DNA from: CAYJAZ01 sp964369185
GTDB taxonomy: Bacteria > Desulfobacterota > Desulfovibrionia > Desulfovibrionales > Desulfovibrionaceae
Length of the DNA stretch: 5,053 bases
Direction: 5' to 3'
NCBI GenBank assembly: GCA_964369185.1
Contig: CAYJEN010000100.1
Coordinates: 1 to 5,053 of the forward strand
Positions within the stretch are counted from its first letter, which is position 1. The number at the start of each line of letters is the position of its first letter. The notes below the pieces were generated by a model, which had not been told where the DNA came from, made no database searches, and saw only the letters and a list, made by a program, of their open reading frames with translations. Of the stretch, positions 1 through 5,053 are shown one piece after another. A program made the translations under genes and the position numbers.

Positions 1-51
1 GTGCGCATTTCGTGACACAGTGGTGGAGGTTTTGGAAATAAACACGCACGC

Positions 52-56
52 AGAGG
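52..56 (+). promoter_or_regulatory. Ribosome binding site of hsdR
   Basis: AGAGG lies 7 bases before the ATG at 64, a normal Shine-Dalgarno distance. It supports that ATG as the start. The reading frame upstream of it has a stop at 13-15 and no other start codon before 64. Confidence 0.7.
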
Positions 57-63
57 TTATGCC

Positions 64-2457
64 ATGAGCAAAAAACACCTTACCGAGCAAGAAGTCCGTA
101 CTCAGTTTATAACACCAGCCATTCAAAAGGCAGGGTGGGCGGCAAAGCAAATCCGTGAGGATTATGCCATTACTGCCGGGCGTATTATTGCTCGTGGCGG
201 CGTTTATTCACGCGCAAAGGCAAAGCGTGCTGACTATGTACTCTTTTATAAAGCACACATTCCTCTGGCTGTGGTCGAAGCCAAGGATAGTAAGCATTCA
301 GTTTCAGACGGAATGCAACAAGCTCTTGATTATGCAGAGCGCTTGCAAGTGCCCTTTGTGTTCACCTCCAATGGCGACGGCTTCACGTTTCACAACCGCC
401 TTGCCGCCAATACTGCCACCGAAGGCGACAAGGAGGCGTTCATCCCTCTTGACGCATTCCCTTCACCCGACCATTTATGGGCATTGCAACGACAAAACGC
501 CCCACTCACCGATACTCAAGAGCGCATCATCAGCGAGCCGTATTTCACACAGCGAGAAGACAGGACGCCGCGCTATTATCAGCGCAATGCCATCAACATG
601 ACCGTAGAGGCCATTGCCCGTGAGCAAAACCGCATCCTCCTTGTCATGGCCACAGGCACAGGCAAGACATATACCGCCTTTCAAATTATTTGGCGATTGT
701 GGAAAGCTGGGGTAAAAAAGCGCATTCTTTTCTTGGCAGACCGCAATGCCCTCATTGACCAAACTTATGTCAATGATTTTTCGCCCTTCAAGGACAAAAT
801 GACCATTGTGCGCCATCGCAAGGTGGACAAGTCCTATGAGATTTACCTTGCCTTGTACCAAGGCTTAACGGGCGATGATGATAAGGATATTTTTCGTCAG
901 TTCAGCCCTCAGTTCTTTGACCTCATTGTTATCGATGAATGCCACCGTGGCAGTGCACGGGAAGATAGCCAATGGCGTGAAATTCTCAAGTATTTTTCCT
1001 CTGCCACCCACCTTGGTCTCACCGCTACACCCAAGGAAACCAGCGACGTATCCAATATAGATTACTTTGGTGAGCCAATCTATACCTATTCGCTCAAGGA
1101 GGGTATTGATGACGGATTTCTTGCGCCTTATCGTGTGATTCGAGTGCTTTTAGATAAGGACGCCGAAGGCTTCCGTCCCACGCACGGACAGTGCGATAAG
1201 TACGGTCATCTCATAGAAGACAGAGAGTATGGCATCACCGACTTTGACCGTAACATGGTGCTGGAAAAGCGTACACGCATGGTGGCAAAGGTGGTGAGTA
1301 ATTATCTTAAAAAGCACAAAATTCGTTATGATAAAGCCATATTTTTCTGCGTAGATACCGATCACGCCGACCGTATGCGGCAAGCGCTGGTCAATGAAAA
1401 TGCCGACCTCGTGCAAGAAAATACGCACTATGTCATGCGCATTACGGGCGATGATGCCGAGGGTAAAAAGCAGATTGACGCCTTCCGTGACGTCTCAAGC
1501 CGCTATCCCACCCTTGTGACGACGTCCAAACTGCTCACCACGGGCGTGGATGTACAAATGGTCAAGCTTATTGTGCTGGATGCCAATATTGGCAGCATGA
1601 CGGAATTTAAACAAATTATCGGACGCGGTACGCGTGTGCGTGAGGATATGGGCAAGATGTTCTTCACCATTTTTGACTTTAGAAATGCCACACGCCTTTT
1701 TGCCGACCCCGATTTTGACGGGCCACCGACACAAGATGACACCTTCACGCCCACACCGGAGGGCGACTTGCCCGATGATGACATGCCTGAAATTCCCGAT
1801 GGTGAAATGCCAGACGATACAAACAGCACTGACAACGCGAACGATGATACTAATGATGATAACGACGACGGCGACGGCGATTCTCCCGAACCTCCACGCA
1901 AATACTATGTGGAGAGCGTCGAAGTGTCTGTGCTGAAAGAGCGCATCCAATACCTTGATAAGAATGGCAAGCTTATCACAGAGTCCTTGACAGATTATAC
2001 CCGTCGCAATGTGCGTAACCAGTTCGCCACTTTGCAAGATTTCTTGAACGCATGGCAAAAGGCTGAGAAAAAGCAAGCCATTATCGACGCCTTTGCCGAG
2101 CAAGGCATCTTGCTGGAAGAATTGCAGGTGCAAGTGGGCAAGGATTTTGACCCCTTCGACCTTGTGTGCCATATCGCTTTTGACCAGCCGCCCTTGACAC
2201 GCAAGGAACGAGCAAATAATGTGAAAAAGCGCAATTACTTTGCGAAGTATGGCGAAAAGGCGCAAGCGGTCTTACAAGCGCTGCTTGATAAATACGCCGA
2301 CAGCGGCATTACCTCTTTGCAGGACGGCGACATACTCAAGGTCAGCCCCCTGACGGACTTTGGCAATGTGAACTTCATTGTAAACCGTATTTTCAAAGGA
2401 AAAGATGACTTCGAAAAGGCTTTGCGCGACTTGGAAAATGCGCTGTATGTGGCGTAA
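64..2457 (+). CDS. hsdR: Type I restriction endonuclease subunit R (HsdR), type IB-like
   Basis: This is the motor and nuclease subunit of the type I restriction complex: it binds the HsdM2-HsdS methylase, pumps DNA using ATP, and cuts unmethylated DNA away from the target site. The 797 residues look intact. The N-terminal PD-(D/E)xK nuclease shows D57, then E72-A-K74, then the type I-specific Q86-x3-Y90. The SF2 motor follows: RYYQRNAI near 170, Walker A ATGTGKT at 196-202, DECH at 291-294, TAT at 320-322, TTGVDV at 492-497 and QIIGRGTR at 517-524. Residues about 555-612 form a very acidic Asp/Asn/Pro linker. After it comes the helical C-terminal region that in this family contacts the methylase. 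Length near 800 fits the EcoAI-like type IB group better than the longer IA and IC subunits (family knowledge). The ATG at 64 has a good ribosome site and gives the usual N-terminus (MSKKHLTEQEVR). Its promoter is not recognisable in this window. Confidence 0.97.
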   Translation: MSKKHLTEQEVRTQFITPAIQKAGWAAKQIREDYAITAGRIIARGGVYSRAKAKRADYVLFYKAHIPLAVVEAKDSKHSVSDGMQQALDYAERLQVPFVFTSNGDGFTFHNRLAANTATEGDKEAFIPLDAFPSPDHLWALQRQNAPLTDTQERIISEPYFTQREDRTPRYYQRNAINMTVEAIAREQNRILLVMATGTGKTYTAFQIIWRLWKAGVKKRILFLADRNALIDQTYVNDFSPFKDKMTIVRHRKVDKSYEIYLALYQGLTGDDDKDIFRQFSPQFFDLIVIDECHRGSAREDSQWREILKYFSSATHLGLTATPKETSDVSNIDYFGEPIYTYSLKEGIDDGFLAPYRVIRVLLDKDAEGFRPTHGQCDKYGHLIEDREYGITDFDRNMVLEKRTRMVAKVVSNYLKKHKIRYDKAIFFCVDTDHADRMRQALVNENADLVQENTHYVMRITGDDAEGKKQIDAFRDVSSRYPTLVTTSKLLTTGVDVQMVKLIVLDANIGSMTEFKQIIGRGTRVREDMGKMFFTIFDFRNATRLFADPDFDGPPTQDDTFTPTPEGDLPDDDMPEIPDGEMPDDTNSTDNANDDTNDDNDDGDGDSPEPPRKYYVESVEVSVLKERIQYLDKNGKLITESLTDYTRRNVRNQFATLQDFLNAWQKAEKKQAIIDAFAEQGILLEELQVQVGKDFDPFDLVCHIAFDQPPLTRKERANNVKKRNYFAKYGEKAQAVLQALLDKYADSGITSLQDGDILKVSPLTDFGNVNFIVNRIFKGKDDFEKALRDLENALYVA

Positions 2458-2487
2458 TTTCTATGCAACACATCACACCTCTTTTTA

Positions 2488-2516
2488 TTGACAGCCGTAA
2501 CCAATGTAGTTACACT
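2488..2516 (+). promoter_or_regulatory. Sigma70-type promoter of higBA, probably also serving hsdM-hsdS
   Basis: A perfect -35 box TTGACA (2488-2493) is followed, after exactly 17 bases, by the -10 box TACACT (2511-2516, 4 of 6 matches to TATAAT). Transcription would start near 2522-2524, only about five bases before the higB ATG. No terminator separates it from higA, hsdM or hsdS, so the transcript could continue through all four genes. It lies just downstream of the hsdR stop, where a modification promoter is often found in hsd operons. The -10 box overlaps an inverted repeat likely to be the HigA operator. Confidence 0.72.
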
Positions 2517-2520
2517 TTGG
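2497..2520 (+). promoter_or_regulatory. Candidate HigA operator (overlapping inverted repeats over the -10 box)
   Basis: Two palindromes overlap. GTAAC-N7-GTTAC spans 2497-2513, and TGTA-GT-TACA spans 2505-2514. CCAA (2501-2504) and TTGG (2517-2520) flank the second, slightly off centre. The repeats cover the promoter spacer and most of the -10 box, so a bound dimer would block RNA polymerase. HigA and other XRE-type antitoxins usually repress their own operon this way (family knowledge). The assignment to HigA is inferred from position and symmetry, not from a matching consensus. Confidence 0.55.
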
Positions 2521-2527
2521 TAAGGTC

Positions 2528-2806
2528 ATGATTAAAAGTTTTTCCCATAAAGGCTTAGAGCACTACTTTTACACAGGAAGCACTAAGGGTATACAAGCGA
2601 AACACGCCACACGCCTTGCCGAGTTGCTTGACCGTTTAGATGCGGCGGCGTCCGTGCAAGATATGTCCTTTCCGTCTTCTTACCTCCATCCCTTAAAGGG
2701 CAATCTCAAAGAGCATTGGAGCGTAAGGATTTCGGGAAATTGGCGTCTCACGTTTCGCTTTGAAGAGGGTCACGCCTATGTGGTGAATTATCACGATTAT
2801 CATTAG
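2528..2806 (+). CDS. higB: HigB toxin, RelE-superfamily ribosome-dependent mRNA endonuclease
   Basis: The 92-residue protein is a full-length HigB. In this family the toxin binds the ribosomal A site and cuts mRNA during translation, and HigA neutralises it. The N-terminus (MIKSFSHKGLEHYF-TGSTKGIQ), the central LHPLKGNLK, the SGNWRLTFRF strand and the C-terminal NYHDYH are characteristic. Residues that from memory matter for catalysis in Proteus HigB are present at matching positions: H54, K57, R73, D90, Y91 and H92, the last three forming the extreme C-terminus. The toxin therefore looks active. The ATG at 2528 gives the family-typical start. AAGG (2522-2525) lies only two bases before it, too close for a good Shine-Dalgarno, so translation may be weak or nearly leaderless. 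Toxin-before-antitoxin order is the usual one for hig. The TAG stop lies inside the first unit of a 16-bp tandem repeat. Confidence 0.93.
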   Translation: MIKSFSHKGLEHYFYTGSTKGIQAKHATRLAELLDRLDAAASVQDMSFPSSYLHPLKGNLKEHWSVRISGNWRLTFRFEEGHAYVVNYHDYH

Positions 2807-2858
2807 GCATGACTACCATTAGGCTCGATTACCATGAAGCGCGGTCACCATGAAAAAA
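2795..2858 (+). repeat. Four 16-bp imperfect tandem repeats across the higB 3' end
   Basis: The units are GATTATCATTAGGCAT (2795-2810), GACTACCATTAGGCTC (2811-2826), GATTACCATGAAGCGC (2827-2842) and GGTCACCATGAAAAAA (2843-2858). The spacing is exactly 16 bases each time. Similarity is highest between units 1, 2 and 3 (pattern GAYTAYCATKARGC) and decays in unit 4. Unit 1 is the end of higB, coding Asp-Tyr-His-stop. Unit 2 would code the same if read in its own phase. The array fills nearly all of the 65-bp higB-higA gap, which is otherwise longer than usual for hig modules. It looks like old slippage or duplication of the toxin gene's tail. Confidence 0.75.
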
Positions 2859-2861
2859 ATT

Positions 2862-2867
2862 GAGGTG
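2862..2867 (+). promoter_or_regulatory. Ribosome binding site of higA
   Basis: GAGGTG, with the GAGG core at 2862-2865, lies six bases before the ATG at 2872. This favours that ATG over the in-frame TTG at 2860, which overlaps the site. It is a clearly better site than the one before higB, consistent with more antitoxin than toxin being made. CACC at 2846-2849, in the last repeat unit, could pair with GGTG (2864-2867), but the stem is only four base pairs. Confidence 0.7.
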
Positions 2868-2871
2868 TATT

Positions 2872-3180
2872 ATGCAAGTCACGACTCGCCGCCCCACACA
2901 TCCGGGGCAAATTATCAAATCCCACTATATGACGCCACTGGACTTGAGTATTACCGCACTGGCAGAGCGGCTCAGTGTGTCCCGCAAAACCATTTCTGCC
3001 ATTGTGAATGAACGCGCCGCCGTCAGTACGGACATGGCGCTACGCCTTGCCCGTGCCTTTAGCACCACCCCTGACTTGTGGCTCAACCTTCAGCGTAAAA
3101 TTGACCTTTGGGAAGCCCAACAGGGCGTTCAACCGTGGCAGTCCATCGAACCCTTTGAAATGACAACACACGCAGAATAA
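2872..3180 (+). CDS. higA: HigA antitoxin, XRE-family DNA-binding repressor
   Basis: The 102-residue protein (from ATG 2872; 106 if a TTG at 2860 were used) is a HigA-type antitoxin. Its roles in the family are to bind HigB and to repress the hig promoter as a dimer. It opens with the hallmark RRPTHPGQIIKSHY at about 6-19. The helix-turn-helix lies near 26-48 (ITALAERLSVSRKTISAIVN), with VSTDMALRLARAF and PDLWLNLQRKIDLW completing the domain. The C-terminal tail past about residue 82 is short and polar. The predicted target is the inverted repeat over the promoter ahead of higB. The hsdM ribosome site overlaps the higA stop codon and hsdM begins 9 bp later, so translation of the two may be coupled. 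That ties antitoxin supply to methylase supply. No inactivating change is visible. Confidence 0.94.
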   Translation: MQVTTRRPTHPGQIIKSHYMTPLDLSITALAERLSVSRKTISAIVNERAAVSTDMALRLARAFSTTPDLWLNLQRKIDLWEAQQGVQPWQSIEPFEMTTHAE

Positions 3181-3183
3181 GGA
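3179..3183 (+). promoter_or_regulatory. Ribosome binding site of hsdM, overlapping the higA stop
   Basis: AAGGA shares its first two bases with the TAA stop of higA (3178-3180) and lies six bases before the hsdM ATG at 3190. A ribosome ending on higA would sit on this site, which favours reinitiation at hsdM. Confidence 0.7.
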
Positions 3184-3189
3184 AATACA

Positions 3190-4653
3190 ATGTCAGCAGG
3201 CATAGGCAAAGCCCTCAAAAATATCATGCGCAAAGACGCAGGCATCAACGGCGACGCCCAATATATTGAGCAGATTACATGGATGCTCTTCCTTAAAGCT
3301 TTTGATTTTAAGGAACAAGAATGGGAAGTCACCGAAGACGATTACTACGCCGTCGTGCCGCAAGAATATAAGTGGAGCGCATGGGCGGAGGATGCCGAAG
3401 GCACCACAGGCGACGCCCTGCTCAAGCATGTAGAAGCCATGTTTACGGTTTTGCGCACCTTGGACACGGAAGAAGACCCTAAAAATCGTAAGTGGCTCAT
3501 GCGCAATACCATGGAAGGCGTCAACAACTTTATGAAGTCGGGGACGCTTCTGCGGCAAGTCATCAATAAAATCAACGAGGGCATCGACCTTTATAATGTG
3601 CCCAGCGGTCAGCTTTTTGGGGATTTATACGAATCCATGCTCAAGGACTTACAAAGCGCGGGCAAGGCGGGTGAGTTTTACACGCCGCGCCCCGTGACAC
3701 GCTTCATTGTAGAGAGCGTGGCGCCACAGCTTGGCGAAACGGTGCTTGACCCCGCCAGCGGCACGGGCGGCTTTTTGGCCTCTGTGGTCAATGCTTTTAC
3801 TGTGACCACTCCCGAAGATTATAAGACCTTGCAAGCGTCCATCAGAGGCATTGAGAAAAAACCCTTTCCTTATTTGTTGTGCGTGACGAACTTGCTCTCA
3901 CACGGCATCGACGTGCCGAATATCAAGCATGACAACACGTTGCGCACCCCGTGTGCCGACTATGGCGCAAAGGATAAGGTGGACATCATCGTCACCAATC
4001 CCCCCTTTGGCGGTGCGGAAGAAGAGGCCATTGCCCAATCCGTGCCGGCGCATTTGCGTAGCTCCGAGACGGCGGATATGTTCCTTGTGCATATTATGGC
4101 ACTGCTGAAAGATGGCGGACGCTGTGGCCTTGTGTTGCCCGACGGCTTTTTCTTTGGGGACGGCGTCAAAGCCAACATCAAGAAACAGCTCTTAGAAACG
4201 TGCAACTTGCACACGGTCATCCGCTTGCCCAAGAGCGTCTTTGCGCCCTATACGGGCATCAATACGAACTTGCTCTTTTTTACTAAGGGCACGGCTACCA
4301 CAGAAACGTGGTTTTATCGTCTCGAAATGCCCGAAGGCTATAAGAATTTTTCCAAGACAAGACCCATGCTCGACAGCCACTTTGATCCCGTGCGCCAATG
4401 GTGGAACGCGCGACAAGAGAGCGATGTGTCAACGTGTGTGCCCGTAGCAGATATTGTGACGGCAAACTATAGCCTTGATTTTTGCGGCTTTCCCCATGAC
4501 GTACAAGAAATACTGCCGCCTGAAGAGTTCATTGCCAAGTATCGCGAGGAACGCGCGGCTTTGTCACAGGAGATTGACAATATTTTGCAAAATATTACTG
4601 AGGTTTTACAAGAAGCGCAAAAGCCCACAACAGGGCAATCGGGAACCGTATGA
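3190..4653 (+). CDS. hsdM: Type I DNA methyltransferase subunit M (HsdM), N6-adenine, type IB-like
   Basis: HsdM transfers a methyl group from S-adenosylmethionine to the N6 of adenine in the HsdS-chosen target. Two copies join one HsdS, and HsdR joins to form the restricting complex. The 487 residues look complete. The N-terminal helical HsdM domain (YIEQITWMLFLKAFD near 25-39) comes first. GEFYTPRPV follows at 161-169, typical of type I methylases. SAM-binding motif I is DPASGTGGF at 187-195, and catalytic motif IV is NPPF at 270-273, which marks the gamma-class N6-adenine enzymes. DGFFFGDG near 318-325 and KSVFAPYTGINTNLLFF near 348-364 are further conserved blocks. The C-terminus, about 445-477, is a likely coiled coil that contacts HsdS. 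Length matches EcoAI-like HsdM of about 490. The stop overlaps the hsdS start (ATGA). Confidence 0.97.
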   Translation: MSAGIGKALKNIMRKDAGINGDAQYIEQITWMLFLKAFDFKEQEWEVTEDDYYAVVPQEYKWSAWAEDAEGTTGDALLKHVEAMFTVLRTLDTEEDPKNRKWLMRNTMEGVNNFMKSGTLLRQVINKINEGIDLYNVPSGQLFGDLYESMLKDLQSAGKAGEFYTPRPVTRFIVESVAPQLGETVLDPASGTGGFLASVVNAFTVTTPEDYKTLQASIRGIEKKPFPYLLCVTNLLSHGIDVPNIKHDNTLRTPCADYGAKDKVDIIVTNPPFGGAEEEAIAQSVPAHLRSSETADMFLVHIMALLKDGGRCGLVLPDGFFFGDGVKANIKKQLLETCNLHTVIRLPKSVFAPYTGINTNLLFFTKGTATTETWFYRLEMPEGYKNFSKTRPMLDSHFDPVRQWWNARQESDVSTCVPVADIVTANYSLDFCGFPHDVQEILPPEEFIAKYREERAALSQEIDNILQNITEVLQEAQKPTTGQSGTV

Positions 4654-5053
4654 GAAAAGCCACTCTTCCTTCTCAAGCGTCCCTCTTGCGCAAAGCCATC
4701 TTGCAAGCGGCAGTGCAAGGCAAACTTGTGCCGCAAGATGAGAGCGACGAACCTGCCAGCGTTCTTTTGGCGCGTATCAAGATGGAAAAAGCTCAACTTG
4801 TGAAAGAGGGCAAACTCAAAAAAGAAAAACCTTTGCCACCCGTGAGTGAGGAAGAGAAGCCTTTTGACTTGCCTGTGGGGTGGGTGTGGGTGAGGTTGGG
4901 GGAGATTAGCTCTTTTATCAATGGAGACAGAAGTAATCAATACCCTAGCGGAGCAGATATTGTGAAGTCGGGGATTCCGTTTATAAATTCAAAAAATATT
5001 AAAAATAAACACGTTTCTTTAGCAGAAGATCAATTAGAATTTATCACTCAAGA
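4650..5053 (+). CDS. hsdS: Type I specificity subunit S (HsdS), 5' part only
   Basis: HsdS recognises the split DNA target through two target recognition domains (TRDs) and holds two HsdM subunits. Only the first 134 codons are visible, and the frame stays open to the window edge. The ATG at 4650 overlaps the hsdM stop as ATGA, giving translational coupling; the Shine-Dalgarno is weak (GGGA at 4641-4644). Residues 12-60 match the conserved HsdS spacer block (LLRKAILQAAVQGKLVPQ, then DEPASVLL, then a Lys/Glu-rich helix). Many subunits have this block in the centre or at the C-terminus; here it is N-terminal, as I recall for type IB-like subunits. The PFDLPVGWVWVRLGEI segment (71-86) opens TRD1, and GIPFINSKNI (108-117) is a usual TRD1 strand. 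TRD2 and target specificity cannot be seen. Base composition falls sharply inside TRD1. Confidence 0.93.
   Translation, partial: MRKATLPSQASLLRKAILQAAVQGKLVPQDESDEPASVLLARIKMEKAQLVKEGKLKKEKPLPPVSEEEKPFDLPVGWVWVRLGEISSFINGDRSNQYPSGADIVKSGIPFINSKNIKNKHVSLAEDQLEFITQ
4877..4902 (+). other. Putative G-quadruplex motif at the hsdS TRD1 boundary
   Basis: Four runs of at least three G (4877-4880, 4882-4884, 4888-4890, 4898-4902) are separated by loops of 1, 3 and 7 bases, fitting the standard G3+N1-7 rule. It is on the coding strand, so it could form in DNA or in mRNA. It encodes residues 76-85 of HsdS, just where the conserved segment gives way to TRD1. A coding cause (Val, Gly, Trp codons) is possible, but other Gly and Val codons in the window are mostly not G-rich. 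Confidence 0.45.

Noticed and set aside
1495..2265. Long open frame of 256 codons on the reverse strand inside hsdR
   Set aside because: It lies opposite clearly conserved helicase and linker sequence, shows no motif, and its composition mirrors the hsdR codons. It is an antisense shadow.
2479..2488. CTCTTTTTAT tract after hsdR as an intrinsic terminator
   Set aside because: No stable G+C-rich hairpin precedes it. The only nearby pairing (GCGC copies in the hsdR 3' end) is too short, so hsdR read-through into higBA cannot be excluded.
2464..2532. 22-codon open frame between hsdR and higB, whose stop overlaps the higB start
   Set aside because: It runs through the promoter and the palindromes, has no ribosome site, and resembles no family I know. 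Probably chance.
2809..2853. 14-codon mini-frame inside the tandem repeats, ending in ATGA with another start at 2850
   Set aside because: It has no Shine-Dalgarno and the frame is a by-product of the repeat units. The frame from 2850 runs out of phase through higA and has no recognisable content.
2860..2871. TTG at 2860 as an alternative higA start, adding four residues
   Set aside because: It would overlap the GAGG ribosome site, which is well placed for the ATG at 2872. That ATG also gives the usual family N-terminus.
2951..2960. ACCGCACT resembling the Haemophilus uptake signal on the reverse strand
   Set aside because: It is a single copy with only 8 of 9 bases, and lies inside higA coding sequence. 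No other copies were seen.
3100..3189. Separate hsdM promoter in the higA 3' end
   Set aside because: TTGACC at about 3100 resembles a -35, but I found no plausible -10 at the right distance before hsdM.

Overview
The window holds most of a bacterial type I restriction-modification (hsd) operon, read left to right on the + strand, with a complete HigBA toxin-antitoxin module nested between the restriction and modification genes. The order is hsdR (64-2457), higB (2528-2806), higA (2872-3180), hsdM (3190-4653), hsdS (4650 to beyond the window end at 5053). Almost all of the window is coding on this one strand; I found no rRNA, tRNA, CRISPR, insertion sequence or convincing intrinsic terminator.

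Organism: the DNA is bacterial with roughly half G+C. Genes start with ATG, have ordinary Shine-Dalgarno sites (hsdR, higA, hsdM) and a sigma70-type promoter. I saw no Neisseria or Haemophilus uptake sequence, so I do not assign a genus. A Gram-negative, mid-GC, host-associated bacterium would fit, but that is a guess. The content (type I RM plus TA) is typical of accessory defence DNA.

Layout: (1) 1-63 is the immediate upstream region of hsdR, possibly carrying the last codons of an unseen gene. (2) hsdR is an intact 797-residue type I restriction and translocation subunit whose length and motifs best fit the type IB (EcoAI-like) group. It carries an unusual Asp/Asn-rich acidic linker. (3) The 70-bp gap after hsdR holds a strong promoter, TTGACA-17-TACACT, whose -10 lies inside inverted repeats that are good candidates for the HigA operator. 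(4) higB and higA follow, separated by a gap filled with four 16-bp tandem units; the first unit is the 3' end of higB itself. (5) hsdM starts 9 bp after higA and overlaps hsdS by 4 bp (ATGA). (6) The visible part of hsdS is the conserved N-terminal segment and the start of the first target recognition domain, where base composition falls sharply.

How the parts may work together: HsdR, HsdM and HsdS form the type I complex. HsdS chooses the DNA target, HsdM methylates adenine, and HsdR translocates and cuts unmodified DNA. The TA module sits where the separate modification promoter of many hsd operons would be. The HigA-controlled promoter could therefore drive hsdM and hsdS as well as higBA, while hsdR depends on upstream transcription. 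This suggests, as inference only, a dual arrangement: HigBA as an addiction module that punishes loss of the RM locus, and HigA as a controller that times methylation before restriction when the locus enters a new cell.
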